Below are positions 24,121 to 35,889 of a stretch of 64,000 bases of DNA, one piece after another; within the stretch, counting starts at the first letter, position 1, and each line of letters opens with the position of its first letter. The translations under genes were made by a program, and so were the position numbers. The notes beneath the pieces were generated by a model that ran no database searches, was not told the DNA's origin, and saw only the letters and a program-made list of their open reading frames with translations. The DNA is from Kryptolebias marmoratus (Eukaryota; Chordata; Actinopteri; Cyprinodontiformes; Rivulidae), in contig NC_051435.1 of NCBI RefSeq assembly GCF_001649575.2, forward strand, positions 8,827,781 to 8,891,780, read 5' to 3'.

Positions 24121-26549
24121 CAAGAAGCATATTACCTGGAAGACAGAAGAAAAGAAAAGACAATGTTAGATAACAGACATCTGCATGCAATAATGTTTTT
24201 GAGCACATCCCAGCAGGATTAAAAGGCCATCTTAAAACTGCACTATTAGTTTATATATTTATTTATTTATTGTACAAAAATGTGATAACCAAATAATAAA
24301 ATAAAAAAAGGATTTGGTGTTCAGCAAGTAGACTACTTTTTTAATTAAATTTCATGATTTTGCTGCAAAGTTTACCAATAAAATAAACAATAAAGGCAAT
24401 CTAGTATTTTATTTATTTATTTATTTTTTCTTTTTACTGTCAGATACCAGTCTCACCCCCTTTTCATGTGTGCTCTTCCTGGTTTCCCATCCTTCCTTTC
24501 CTTCAGATTCCTTCTTTACCAGACATACTAGTTGCCTATTTGGTTTGGCAGCAGTAGCTAAATGTAATCTCGCTGTAACAGAGGTCTAGGTGATGTTTAA
24601 CCCTTTCAAGGTAGCAAGACAGGGAAATCAATCACTACTAGAACGAAAAAGAAAAAAAAAAGTAGCCCTACCCTGTTACTCACTTAACACCAATTCCTGT
24701 GCTAGCTGTCATGGAAAGGAAACCCTTGAGAGGGAAGCGGAGGTCAAACCCATTTGGGTAACCATGGGAAAGTGGGGAAATGTCACAGAAAAACAAACAC
24801 CTTCAAATAGCTGACCTGTTTTGAGGCTTGCTTTTTTTGCTGATGAAGACCTATAGCAAACATGTTACAACCATATGAAATATGCAAACTGATGCATAAC
24901 TTTAAAACATTCCCAGACATTTTCTTGGACTAGGATCAACCCACTGGAGTGTTTTCTGTTTTATTACCTGTACCAGTGGGAACGCATTCCTGAAGAGACA
25001 AGTTCTGTTATTGTTTAAAGACAAAATTAAATATCTGATTTGAAGAAGGCACAAAAAGTCAAATGCAGCAAATTTAGTGGGTGTATGGATGGATTTATGT
25101 ATGCACGCCACTGTAATTCATACAGTTACCAGAATCTACACCAGCATACAGTGACCAGCAGATCTTATGTTTTGATGAATTCTAGATATCAAAACTTTTT
25201 TTCCTTCTTTTTTTTAACTCATTGGGGTTGGAATGATGTCTGGAGAGATGTGGAAAAAGGCATTTGTCATCACCTAAAAATAGAGTGAAATTGTCGGAAC
25301 CAACACAACAGTGTTGGCAACCCCACCTCTCTGACAAAGTTCAGAATTCTGTTTATGACTCTAGTTCTCTATTTGCCTTTTTCTCTTTTATCTTGATTTC
25401 TTCTTTTCTTTTTGACACACAAAAAAAACTACATGCAGTGCAGAGTTGATGCCCCTCACAGTGATAATTAATTGTGACTCAGGGCCAAGGAACAAGCCTC
25501 TTCATTTAAAGATCAAGCATCTCAGTGTCCAGTGCTCATTGCTTTAGGTTTTAACGAGTACATCCCCCCTAATGCTACAGTCTCTTTATCTGCCATAGCT
25601 TTTATTTTTACCTTCCACTTCTCTACAGCTAGGCTTTATTTCCCATTAGATGTCTTTTCTTGTTGCTTTCCCAAATGTACACAGATAAAAGGTGTCTTAT
25701 TTAATGACTGGACAAACAAGGTGACATAATTGGCAATTGTGTGGTCAGTGATTGCCTTTTTGGCACATGATTACAAAGGAATAATGTTTGGCACACAGTA
25801 AAAAACTGTTACAATGTGTCCCTAAAACTCAAGGTTGCCCTCTCCTGAATGCGAAAGAGATTATAGAGAAAATATCTTCTGTTTTGTTTGTTTGAGGGAT
25901 TAATTTCAAAGCTGCAACAGCACTCATTCATAGTGCATTCATAGACAAAGTCGTCACGGTTCAATAATATTGGCAAGGGAGATGCAAAGGCATAGCAAGC
26001 AAAGTTTTCATCATATAATATAATAGAGAAAGGCAAAGAAGAGGCAGTCATGAAGAAAAAGACAAAAATGTATACATATATATCTAAATATTAACTTGAG
26101 GTAAGCTACAAGAATAATGATTGATAATGGAAAATATCACAATGACTTGTGATCAAGTCATTTGAATAGTGATTGTATAAAAAGAAAGTTACTGTTTAAG
26201 ATGTGAGTTTTTCAATGAAGTATAAAAGTAAAGTCTTAAAGTATTTCCTAACTGAGGATTGGTAAGTTTTTTCATTTAAGTAAAGATCTGTTATACATAC
26301 CCAATAAGGCATTAAAACATGTTTAAGTTTGACATTTAATAAGAACCACGTGGCACCTGGTTACATGTGTTTCATAAGGAAAACAAAATAACACAAAAAC
26401 AATATGTATTTCTTTAAAAACAAAAAAAAGCAGTTTCAGTCCAACAATGGACATGTGTCTGTTTGAATTTTTGTAAATAGTTGGGGTGACAGTTTAAGGA
26501 CATACTAGAAGAAAAAGCTACCATCAAAACCTGGAGTAATAATTTCCTG
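24121..26549. other. Noncoding DNA
   Basis: TTTA-type simple runs near 24258 and 24410. 24690-24800 is more complex, with GTTACTCACTTAACACC and TAACCATGGGAAAG segments; its function is unknown. Other open frames have no domain. No gene. Confidence 0.45.
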
Positions 26550-26830
26550 TAGCCCGATGGCCACAGAGTTTGCAGTCCCCATTCTCCCTCACCTTCTTTC
26601 TCACTTTACACAACAAAGACAGCCAATATGTGCCGGAGCGACATATTCTTCCCCCGATAATGGAATTGCCCGGCTGTAATAATAATTTGAATTTCACACC
26701 CTGCTGCCTCAGTGCGGAGGGATTGCTGGAGCAGTGGCATAAATTAGCCTCCGTGCACTGAGCTGATCGATGAGTGCCCCGTCCGCCACCTATTGATCAG
26801 GGACAACTCTCAGGGATGCAAGTATACTCT
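26550..26830. promoter_or_regulatory. Strong candidate conserved noncoding element
   Basis: This is one of the most distinctive blocks of the window. It keeps about ten CpGs in 280 bp where flanks have almost none, has no simple repeats, and is rich in homeodomain-type sequence: TGTAATAATAATTTGAATTT (26675-26694), a CATAAATTAG segment (about 26738) and two ONECUT/CUX-like cores, ATCGAT (26766-26771) and ATTGATCA (26792-26799), 26 bp apart. Open frames cross it but start and stop arbitrarily and match no family. I infer a developmental enhancer or similar conserved element. It could also be an unrecognised exon of a noncoding RNA. Confidence 0.42.
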
Positions 26831-27609
26831 GCATGTGTGGAACTTCATACACACCACGTTTTTCTTCATCAAACTGAACAGGAAATAGTGAAGGATGCAT
26901 TTAGGTCTTGTTGTTGTTTGGTACTGACCTTTTACCAGAACATATTTATTTATTTTTTTGTAACAATTCTTAATAGTTAATGTGAGTACTCCTCAAGTTT
27001 TTTTAGACCTTGAAATAAATATGTAAGACATATTTTGTGCATTGGCATCCATTTGTCTTTCTGTTTAATTGGTGATTTGCCAGAGAAAAAAAGGAAAAAT
27101 ACCTAGTGAAGTCTTCATATACTGTTTAGATGGTGCTATAAAAACTAAACATTTTTAAGTCAAGTGACCTAAAAACACATAATTTCAGTTGCAGTAATGA
27201 CTGAAATCAAATGAGGGAGCTCTTTATGAGAAATATGCAGACAGACACAGTCATGCACACATTCATTACATTTGGACCGAAATAATATGTGCAGACACAC
27301 AGTCATTCATTTACACATTCAAAAGTTTAGACTCAAAGTTGCACTGAAAAACAACTCACAAACAAACACAAATAAACGCATTAACCTATTTTTTTAATGA
27401 TCACAACACTGGAATAAGCATATCTGAGAAGATGTTCAAAGCATCAAATTTACAGTAAATGCACTTGGTAAAACAGCATCTGACAAAAAAGTTCCATACT
27501 GAGCAAATAAACTGCACCAAAGTATTAAAATAAATCAACAAATTCATAAATCAATAAATTTTCAAGTAAACAAATCCTTGAACGCACAAACAAACAGGAG
27601 ATAATTTCT
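26831..27609. other. Noncoding DNA
   Basis: AT-rich unique sequence. Nothing recognised. Confidence 0.5.
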
Positions 27610-27900
27610 CTGACCTTTCTGCTCCAGGTCTGTGACTGTTGGTGCAGCAGGGAGATTGTGGCCAATAATTATGAGAAACAATTCTCAGTTCTGGCCTTTT
27701 CCCCATAGTGTGTGGACTGAGGGGTTTGAGGAATCAATGGGTGTCATAAAAAAACTCCCTGTGTTATAAAACAAGCACAGTGCTCACAAGTGTCCACACA
27801 TCACACCCGGGGTGGGGTGGAGGTGGGGGGGTCAGTTTCAGGATCAGACTTGTCTTAAGGCAAAGCTGTTTGGCATCACGACTCTGAAAGCTTTCTGGGA
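27610..27900. promoter_or_regulatory. Candidate regulatory block with SOX-like palindrome and G-quadruplex motif
   Basis: CCAATAATTATG (27662-27673) combines a CCAAT box with a homeodomain-like core. It overlaps by two bases TGAGAA-ACAA-TTCTCA (27672-27687), a 6-bp inverted repeat around an ACAAT core of SOX type. Further on, 27809-27831 is a G-rich tract (GGGG T GGGG then GG, GG and G7) able to supply four G3 runs for a G-quadruplex. Unlike the flanks, the block lacks simple AT repeats. Regulatory role inferred. Confidence 0.32.
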
Positions 27901-28791
27901 CGTCTTTGAAAAACAAAATAAATATTATGATAACTAGTCAGTTTACAGTTATTGTATATTTACTGTCAAATACTTAATTATTGACACAATGACCACACTT
28001 TAGCAGCAGGATCATAGAAAAATATTATTATTAATAATAATAACAATAAATCTACTCGTGTTTGAAGTTAACTGTGCAACACCCCAAAACGCAGACTGAA
28101 ATCAAAAATATAAAATTGTTTTTAAACAGGATTTCATATGAAGTCATATGAATTGATTTAGACCTGAAAACATTGTCAATAAGTTCAACATTACTTCAGT
28201 CACCATGACCTAAACTCAACTATTACACAAAACCTTCATAATTCCCAGAAAACCTTAGAAAACCGTAAGGGTTTTTTTTTGTAAAAGTGTCTAATTCTCT
28301 ATCACAAGAAAGTCAGCACAAAGTGCAAAGTTGTCATTGCACTCTTTTTTTTTTATTATTTAAACAAACAAACAAAAAAGTTGAGGAAAGACTAGGTGAA
28401 GGTTTGCCAGTTCATGTATGGTCTGCCTCAAGACAAAACACAAAGCTCAAAGAATAAGATACTCTGACAGAGATGGATTAAAAAAAAAAAAAAAAAAGCA
28501 AAACATCAAATTTTGTCCTTTTAAATCAAGACACTAGTACAATATATGATGTTAAAATGAAGATAAATAAAAACACTACACTGGATTGCACTAAACTGAT
28601 TACTGAAAGTGATGTTTATGTTTGTCCTTACAAAGCTAATAAATAACAGTCATGGCCAATTAGATGCTTTCTCACATTGTGCCGTTAGAAAAAAAAAAAA
28701 AAAAAAAAAAACATACTCTGTGAAAGAGACATGCAGATAGAAAATAGAGAATGTCATAGAGATGTTGCAACTGACAGCCCACCCCTTAACA
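27901..28791. other. Noncoding DNA with poly-A runs
   Basis: Contains A-runs at 28480-28497 (18) and 28689-28711 (23). Each could be the tail of an old retroposed sequence on the plus strand, but I see no recognisable body or target duplication. No gene. Confidence 0.55.
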
Positions 28792-28819
28792 CCCCCCCCC
28801 TACACACACACACACACAC
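28792..28819. repeat. C9 run plus AC microsatellite
   Basis: Nine C (28792-28800) followed by a TACACAC run to 28819, continuing as an imperfect CA repeat to about 28828. Confidence 0.9.
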
Positions 28820-28828
28820 TCACACACA

Positions 28829-30339
28829 TTCTCTCCGTCTATCAAACTTGCTGAACCTCTGGCACATTCAACAAATTCTTGGTAAGATGTGAATATAAAA
28901 TAAGGAGCCCTTTTTCAAGTATAAAGCTATTCAAGCATGCCACTACTTTCTTTACTTTGTGTGTATGTGTGTGTGTTAAAGAAATCAACACTAAACAACA
29001 ATCATGGGATGCATTGTTCAAAGACTACAAGATTTAAAAAAAAACTACAAGTTGTTTAAGTTATTTGTTTGTTTGGGTTACATCATCTAAAATAAATGCT
29101 GATTACTATTTTTAATTTATTTTTATTTTTTGTATTTTCAGTCTTAACAAATCACAGAAGAGATATTTAAATTGCATGGACACTTATGGCATATTTAATG
29201 GCATATTTCAAAAAACCCTTGAATAGGGCCTCAAAGAAGACATTTTCTGAAGCTGTTTATAAATGGAGCAATTTGACTACCAGCTCTTTTTCATACCATT
29301 TAATATGCATGTCACTGTCATTTTGAATGTGATACTTTCACACTTACAGAAAGAAATACAAAGAAAAAGACCAAAATCCATCTTGTCTGAATGATGCAGC
29401 ATGCTGCAACAGCAGTCAAAGATGGATGCTACATTTTCTGCCTCATCACACTAAAAGAGACTGGCCTTCTTTCTGCTCATTTCTATTCAATCATCTCATT
29501 ATCTATCAGTAGAAAGAGAACTTGTTGCATAGTAGATAGCCACTGGAATGAACTGTGAAAAGACTAGCTATGTAGACATAATGCCAACCATAATATTTTT
29601 CTCCCATATCTATCCAAGAGGATAAACAGCTGAAGGGCAAAGATTCTGTTAAGAATTCTCTTTCAACCTTGCTGTACTGAGCTAGATCCTTTCTAGGGAT
29701 CAGAAAGAGGTAGTATCACAGAATACTACTCACAATTATATATGACATAAGCAGAAACTAAGAAAATGCATTAGGGAAAACAATACAAAGCACTTTTGGG
29801 TAAAATATTAAACAGCAAGCCTTATATGTAAATAATTTCTGCTTCTCTTCCCATCTCCTTCCCTCCAATTTATATTGTGTTTCTGCAATCAAAGTGTAAT
29901 ACTGCAGCAGATACACACTGTCTTTATCCTCACATGCTCCTGAATAATCACATCATGCACATATGCAGGATGTGCACTATTACACGGTTCAGGTGTAAAA
30001 CGAAACAAAGCTTCAATTATCTTTAACTGGATCAACAAAATGTGCAATTAAAAAGACAGCCTGAATGACAAAAAAAACAATCAAACAAACAAACAAAAAA
30101 AAAAAACTTCTCAATGCTGACAATTTAGTCAAAGATTTCTTATTTTAAAAGGACAAAAAATGTGTAACATCTTAATTATGTACGTTTTTATGTCCTCTCA
30201 TTTATGTTCTTTGTTATCCCCTCTATATCTGTAATTAAACTGTTGAGCAAAGCAGTTAAATTCAAACTTTTCTGAAAACAAATATTTCTTCATGTATGGA
30301 GAAACCCACCATGATGGTTTCTAAGTTAGCAAAGTGTGC
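28829..30339. other. Noncoding DNA
   Basis: AT-rich unique sequence with A runs near 30090-30106. No gene or named repeat recognised. Confidence 0.5.
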
Positions 30340-30625
30340 ACCCACTTGTAGACTTCAGCTCACTGGCTTTCAGGCTTCTGTGTGCCGATACCATATGGTG
30401 TGTTCTAATGAGGAGGTTTTTGGGTGATGGTAACACTTCCTCTCCCCACAGGAAGAAATCCACTCCCCTCTCATAAGAAATTCACTGCACATTGTTGCCC
30501 CACTTTGTTAAAGAAAGTCTTCTTGAATCATTGAAGCTGTGAGTCTCTGTTTCATTCGATCCTATGTGCACTCTTGGAAGCTTATTAGTCAAGCCGAGGC
30601 ATTACAAAAGGATTTCAGACAGAGC
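30340..30625. promoter_or_regulatory. Candidate conserved noncoding block
   Basis: A stretch of higher complexity with CpGs near 30383, 30558 and 30596, and TAAT-like cores (TTCTAATGAGG near 30403, GCTTATTAGTCAAG near 30580). Simple repeats are missing. Regulatory role inferred from composition only. Confidence 0.28.
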
Positions 30626-31289
30626 CAAACTATTTTTTAAAGCTCAGTATTAGGTGTTGGTTTTATTTTACCCAACTAACTTCTTAACTTAAGCCAGGTG
30701 CAGATCCTGTTAGGAAAGGATCCTAAACCTTTATCTTGTTATGTGTCATTCAACAAAATTTACAAAACACATTTACATACATGTGGGTGAAATTTAAAAT
30801 GTCTAACAGCAGTAAGTTGATTTTTTTCTATAGTTAGTTTGTTTTTTTTGTGGATTTTCTTTCCCTTATGTTAAGGTTTTAAGTTTTTCATATCTTAAAA
30901 CAAAAAAATAAACTAAATTAAACTAAACTTGAATGACCAATCTACCCATGTAAATACCCAAAGGCACTATGAAATTAAAGTAAAAAAAAAAAGTCAGAAA
31001 TGACTGACTTCATGTTTGTATTTACTTATGTATCGTTTTCATTTGTTGTTTGTTTTTATGCAATTCAAGGGAGAAGTCATTAAAATTTAAGAGTAACTTT
31101 ACAATTGAACGCTCATGTTATGTTTAAATGTAGTATCTATGGTGAAAATGAGATCAGTTCATTTACCCAGTTTCCTGGCTGTTGTTTACTAACAAGATGA
31201 CCCCAAAACAGCGTGTCTCACCTTGTGAAAAGGGCAGGTAATAAACAATGTTCTCCCAAACCACACCTACTTATGCTCATAAATAACCA
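30626..31289. other. Noncoding DNA
   Basis: AT-rich unique DNA with short T and A runs; nothing recognised. Confidence 0.5.
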
Positions 31290-31500
31290 AGTTGAATAAA
31301 TTGCCCCGTTCATTTGACGTTTAACCAGATAATTATGTTGTGCATTGCAGAGCTGAGAGCCCGGTAGCAGGGCAGCTCACTTCTTGGCTCGACAACGGCT
31401 GCTAACCCAGCCATGACATTGAGCGCTCCTCATCAATCTTAATGAGACCAGCATCACCAGTGGACTTAACAATGGCACTAACGCACACAAATGCAAAGAC
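31290..31500. promoter_or_regulatory. Strong candidate conserved noncoding element
   Basis: Seven CpGs in about 210 bp (including TTTGACG, GCCCGGT, CTCGAC, GAGCGCTC), homeodomain-type cores GATAATTATG (from 31328) and ATCAATCTTAATGAG (31432-31446), and no simple repeats. A minus-strand open frame overlaps the right half but has no domain. I infer an enhancer-like element. Confidence 0.38.
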
Positions 31501-32199
31501 ATGACTGACATACTCATGTAATGTAAAACCAGTAATGAATTTGTAGAAACACATGTCAAACACACACACGCACACACACCGTTTTGCCTTTTCCCACTGT
31601 GGCTAAATATACTCAAGAATATATTGCCATAATACTGTAAATCACAGAAATGTGCTCATAATTTTAGCTGAACACAAAAATAAACATTTTTTTAACACTG
31701 AATGTTCTTACAAAATAGTTCTACAACTTTTGAAAGTAAATGGCTCCAAAAGAAGGGTCTTTTAAAATATCAATTACCACCTTTCTTTGTGTGTTCTTGT
31801 TGAGTTTTCTTTTCAATAAATCCAACTTTGCCAGGACTTTTAACCTGATAACAATTCAAGTGGAACTATTAACTAAGGTCACATTTGTAGTATTACATTT
31901 TTGAATTGCACAGCTTTGTCAGTTGGTCACAAAAATACTTTAGCAGAAACACATCTCTGAAGTGTTATATTGCCAACAATGACCTGTTAAACTGTTTATT
32001 TAACACAAAAAGAGTTGAATAAATGCATATAATCAAATAAATAAACAAACCAGAGCTTTAAGTCTCAGAATAGCAGTTTTTGCTGCCTTAAAAAGAGCTC
32101 AAGCTTACACTGACTCAATACAGCAGCAGCAGGTTCTCTAAGAAAACATTTCTCCTGCACTGTCTGAAACATTCTGTGTTCACATTTCCTTCCCACACT
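31501..32199. other. Noncoding DNA
   Basis: AT-rich with a short imperfect CA run at 31559-31579. No gene. Confidence 0.5.
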
Positions 32200-32360
32200 T
32201 GTCTGGATCACTGTGTAACTTTATTTTTGTCATCCCTGTGTAAGGGCTACCCTGCCCACCCCAGACCTATAATTACTGCTTTGTACTGAGCAGTTAATAC
32301 AGACATGCACTTTCAGGAGAGGAAGGAGTAATTCCCTTAGCTATAACCTGCAACCTACAT
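32200..32360. promoter_or_regulatory. Candidate conserved noncoding block
   Basis: Contains TATAATTACTGC (from 32269), CAGTTAATAC and GAGTAATTCCC segments within 70 bp, next to a pyrimidine-rich stretch. Three TAATT/TTAAT cores in a block of moderate GC suggest homeodomain binding. Function is inference. Confidence 0.27.
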
Positions 32361-32793
32361 AAATAAACAGGTGATGAAATGCACTCTTTTTTTAAAATAA
32401 TGGTTCGGTTAGGTAATACTCTACAGTTTATGGTCAAACTGCAGAGATGATTTTCTTGCAACAAAAGTTTAAAGTAGTTTATCTGTTTATTCTATAACAC
32501 ATTTCTCCACCACTGCTTCTCTGATTTTTTGCCTTTCAGATTTCATTTACTGAACACTTTCACTGCATAAACAAGAATAAGTTCACTAAAATCGTATGTA
32601 TTATATTCTTAAGAGTAGTCTATTATATGTGAACTGATTCTAAAATATTGGAATTGTTATGAGTGCTATTTACCAATGAACACTTGCAACAAACTTAACA
32701 GATTAGTCAATCTGTACTTAAGCAAAAATACCACAAGTATTTTTTTTTTCTTTAATGTTTAAAAACTAGGTCATGTGAGACTAGAGTCTTGTT
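32361..32793. other. Noncoding DNA
   Basis: AT-rich unique sequence; nothing recognised. Confidence 0.5.
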
Positions 32794-32890
32794 CAGAGTG
32801 TAACCTGCCTCTCACCCGAAGACCGCTGGAGATAGACATCAGCTTTCTGCGACCCTGCACAGAATACCAGGTAAAGAAAATGGATGAATA
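32794..32890 (+). mobile_element. Tail fragment of a fish short interspersed repeat (plus orientation)
   Basis: Reads GTGTAACCTGCCTCTCACCC ... GCGACCCTGCACAGAATACC ... GAAAATGGATGAAT. This is the 3' end of a very common fish repeat whose copies read like 'vaccinated' variants of a GGGTGTA-CC-CGCCT ... GACCCTGCACAGGA ... ATGGATGGATG pattern (recalled from memory). The same family lies in the opposite orientation 55 bp downstream and again at 52.9 and 54.2 kb. Confidence 0.65.
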
Positions 32891-32945
32891 TTCTTAAAAA
32901 TTAGAAACAGCAATGTTAGGAACGTTTCGAATATGATATGCATAA

Positions 32946-33320
32946 CATCCATTAACTTTCTTTTACCCACTTTTCTGTGCAGGGTTGTGGGGTTGCTGGT
33001 ACCTGTTTCCAGCAGTCATTGTGCAAGAGGCAGGTTACACCCTGGACAGGTCGCAAGTCCATCACAGGGCCACATTGAGACAAATGAGACAAAGAACCTT
33101 TCACACTCTCACTCACACCTAATGACAATTTAGAGTTACCACCTAACCAGACAGGCATGTTTTCAGTCTCTGGGAGGAAACTGGAGTACTGGGAAAAATG
33201 TCCCACATGCACAGGGAGAACATGCAAACTCCACACAGAAAGGCTGCAGGCAGGAGGTGAATCTATGACTTTCTTGCTGTAAGGGGACAACTTTAACCAC
33301 TGTGCTGTCATGCCACCCCA
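32946..33320 (-). mobile_element. Short interspersed repeat, nearly full length (minus orientation)
   Basis: On the minus strand it begins with a tRNA-like head (CACAGTGGTTAAAGTTGTCC, then TTACAGCAAGAAAGTC), followed by GTGTGGAGTTTGCATGTTCT, a CAGTTTCCTCCCA block, ACTCTAAATTGTCATTAGG, GGCCCTGTGATGGACTTGCG and CCAGGGTGTAACCTGCCTC, and ends GACTGCTGGAAACAGG and a GGATG tail near 32946. The order of blocks is the same as in the copy at 54203-54528, which shows that it is one family. The head resembles tRNA A and B boxes, with the B box decayed. Open frames on both strands here are repeat-derived. Confidence 0.8.
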
Positions 33321-33465
33321 ATGCATAACAGTAAAAAATAATATTACTAATAAAAAACAGGAATGTCTCTCAAAATGATGCAAGAGTTATCATTTATACA
33401 GTCCACAATATCATTTTTTGTCTGCATCTGTCATATGTTTAGATCCATGCCTCTACCCCCAAACA
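33321..33465. other. Noncoding DNA
   Basis: Short AT-rich spacer between the repeat and the next complex block. Confidence 0.5.
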
Positions 33466-33690
33466 CATACACACACGCAGAAGGTTTGTGGCCGTGCATA
33501 TTACATGTGCTTGGAGCAAATCGCTTTCAACTGCAGCAGGTTGACATTGTTCAGCACCAAATGTGAACAAATTAAATGAGGCAATTAAAGAGTGAATAAT
33601 CCAGCGTTGATAATTGCGACCCGATATGCCAGAAGCAATCATAATGAATGTGACAGTCTGCTCAGCAGGTTAATAATATTCTATAAGCAA
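33466..33690. promoter_or_regulatory. Strong candidate conserved noncoding element
   Basis: Dense homeodomain-type cores: CAAATTAAATGAGG (from 33568), GCAATTAAAG (33581-33590), GATAATTGCGA (from 33609), AATCATAATGAATG (from 33637) and GGTTAATAAT (from 33668). CpGs are retained (33493, 33522, 33605, 33617, 33622). No simple repeats. I infer a developmental enhancer; conservation cannot be checked here. Confidence 0.42.
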
Positions 33691-34004
33691 CCGTGAGATA
33701 GCATGTGTGTGTATGTGAGATACAAAGCTCAAACTCTAGATTTATTCTTTTTACATACTTATCATAACCATTAAGGTGGAGTTCCAATGTACTTCAAATA
33801 GAATACAACACGTGGTTTATAGTACTGAAGGACTTGGCGAGTATAAAGTATTGTAATATAAAAAAGAAAAAAAAAAATGTGTGTGTGGGCCGGGGGTGAA
33901 ATACTGACATTAAACGAGCTAAAAATCTAAATTACAGAAAAAGATGTGATAATCAGAATAAAAGACAGAGACACACACACACCTACACATGAAGGTGGGG
34001 AAAA
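33691..34004. other. Noncoding DNA
   Basis: AT-rich with A runs and a short CA run near 33971-33982. Nothing else. Confidence 0.5.
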
Positions 34005-34200
34005 AATGAGAGGAGGCAGCGTGGCAGAAAATTGAGACGGTCGGCCATTTTCGAGTCTCCCTCATCCCTCTGGGTTTATGGCCCGTGAAGCCTCTTGTCA
34101 TTGCGACTCACCAGAGAGCCAAGTTAACAGGGCCTGTCCTTGCCTCACCAGCACGAGAAATATTCCTCTTCATCATTAACCCACCTTAGAGACACCAAAG
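34005..34200. promoter_or_regulatory. Candidate conserved noncoding block
   Basis: CpG-retaining island (GCAGCGTGG, GAGACGGTCGGCC, TTTTCGAGTC, GCCCGTGAAG, TTGCGACTC, GCACGAG) in CpG-poor AT-rich DNA, with no simple repeats. The motif GCGGCCAT-like YY1 core may be represented by CGGCCATTTTC (34041-34051). Function inferred. Confidence 0.33.
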
Positions 34201-34265
34201 AACAGAGCTGAGGTGCCAAACAATTACAAAGCAAACTGTGGCTTAAAACAAAACAAAATAAAAAA

Positions 34266-34269
<4 letters not shown>

Positions 34270-34312
<43 letters not shown>
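34270..34312. repeat. TA dinucleotide microsatellite with CATA units
   Basis: About 21 uninterrupted TA units, followed by two to three CATA units to 34324. The minus-strand Tyr-Ile frame is a translation of this repeat. Confidence 0.95.
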
Positions 34313-34316
<4 letters not shown>

Positions 34317-34324
34317 CATACAAC

Positions 34325-35889
34325 AACCAGCCCAGGCTGTTTATGGTTGTTTAAAAATATAACAAACAAGTTATGTTTTTAAACAGGACAATAAATCATG
34401 TAGTAAAATACAACAAATATGCAACAGTTAATGTGTGTTACATTATAGCGAACAAATGTGAGATGAGATACTTTTTACATCTTAAGATGCAGGAAGTTAA
34501 ATTATTAATTAACAGTAAATTAATCTGCAATTGTTTTATTGCCTGTTTTATCATATTTGTCATATTCCCAAAAAAGGTCATGCATGTGAAAAACAGATTT
34601 ATTATCACCAATTGCTGAAAGGTAATACGCATAAGCTAAAAATAAATCTAATAATCATCTGTTGTTAGAATGAGAGCATGAGAGAATTTCCTCCTTCATT
34701 TTCTTAACAAAAATGCTACACAAGGAATACTACTAAGGAATGGTTAGGATTTCTTACTAGTTTTGCGATAATGGTTTTGTGTTGAATGTTTTAAAAACCT
34801 TCAATTTATTTACTCATTTCAGATTGTGTTGTCTAGAGTCAATGAGACCACAAACACTTGTTGTTATGATGTCATCTAACCAGTCCAACTTACAGCCACA
34901 CCACAATTTGCCCTGAAGTTGAACAAGCATATTTGCACAATTGTTTTTATTTTCCTTGTTTTCCAGGATGTTTTTTTAAGTGTGAAATGAGAAAGGTATT
35001 AAACACAACCTGAAGTTTCAGATGAACTCTTAAAAGTCAGTCACATCATGTTCACCACAACCTCCTTCATCCTTCCTGCCCTGCACAGTAAAGAACATGG
35101 CCTTGAAACTCACTGTTTTTCAGCCTCTTACTTTCACACACTCTCAATCTCTTCTCCTGTCACAGGGAATTCAGGCATTCAGTGCTGGCCAACTGCCATG
35201 CAGTTCCACTCTGTTTATATGTTTGTAGTTGCTGCCTTTCCACAGCAGGGACAAACAGAATCCAATCAGTCCATCTAAGAAATGACAGGGTCACAGGCCT
35301 AACTCACGGACCACCAAACTATTTGTCAGTAATGTCAAAGTTGTGGGGTGGTCCATCGTGTTGCTGGTCCATCAGATCAGGATGGTCAAAGACAATAAAA
35401 ACCCCGACATAAAGGAAAAGGAGCATAGAAATATATACCGGATAATAAGACTAAACGCTAAAGATAGGCAAACTTGTCTGGATAAAACTGAATGTCTTCT
35501 GAAGACACATTGACTATAGACAAACACATCCTTTCTGTCTCGACATGGTGAAAAACAGACACAAAGAAGCATGCAGTTGAATGAAAAGAAAAAAAAAATC
35601 TAATTAACACACAGACACACAAACATGACCTACAATAACACACAATCAATCTCTATCAAGCTCTGCTCAAATGCAATACAGAGGGCTTCCTATTACCGTA
35701 AAGAAGAACTGTTAGATACAAGAGTGTGTAAAAGCCCCATTGAATACCCATCTCAATGTGACCTCTATTAACTATATACAGGATACTGGGGTATCTGAGT
35801 GTGAAATGAGCAATGAATGTGTGTGAGGGAGGAGTTGGGTAGAACTATCAGAACTATGAAAATGACAGAAAAGAAAACATATCCAACTT
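34325..35889. other. Noncoding DNA
   Basis: AT-rich unique DNA to about 35030, then a moderately complex stretch 35040-35400 containing a pair of GGTCCATC segments (35349 and 35366) of unknown meaning. No gene. Confidence 0.45.

Noticed and set aside
28480..28711. Poly-A runs as processed pseudogene tails
   Set aside because: No recognisable transcript body or target duplication upstream of either run.
32952..33383. 143-codon minus-strand frame
   Set aside because: It lies within the short interspersed repeat and reads its sequence; there is no protein domain.
34145..34369. Ile-Tyr-rich membrane-like frame
   Set aside because: It is the translation of the TA microsatellite; the same holds for 21782-21982.
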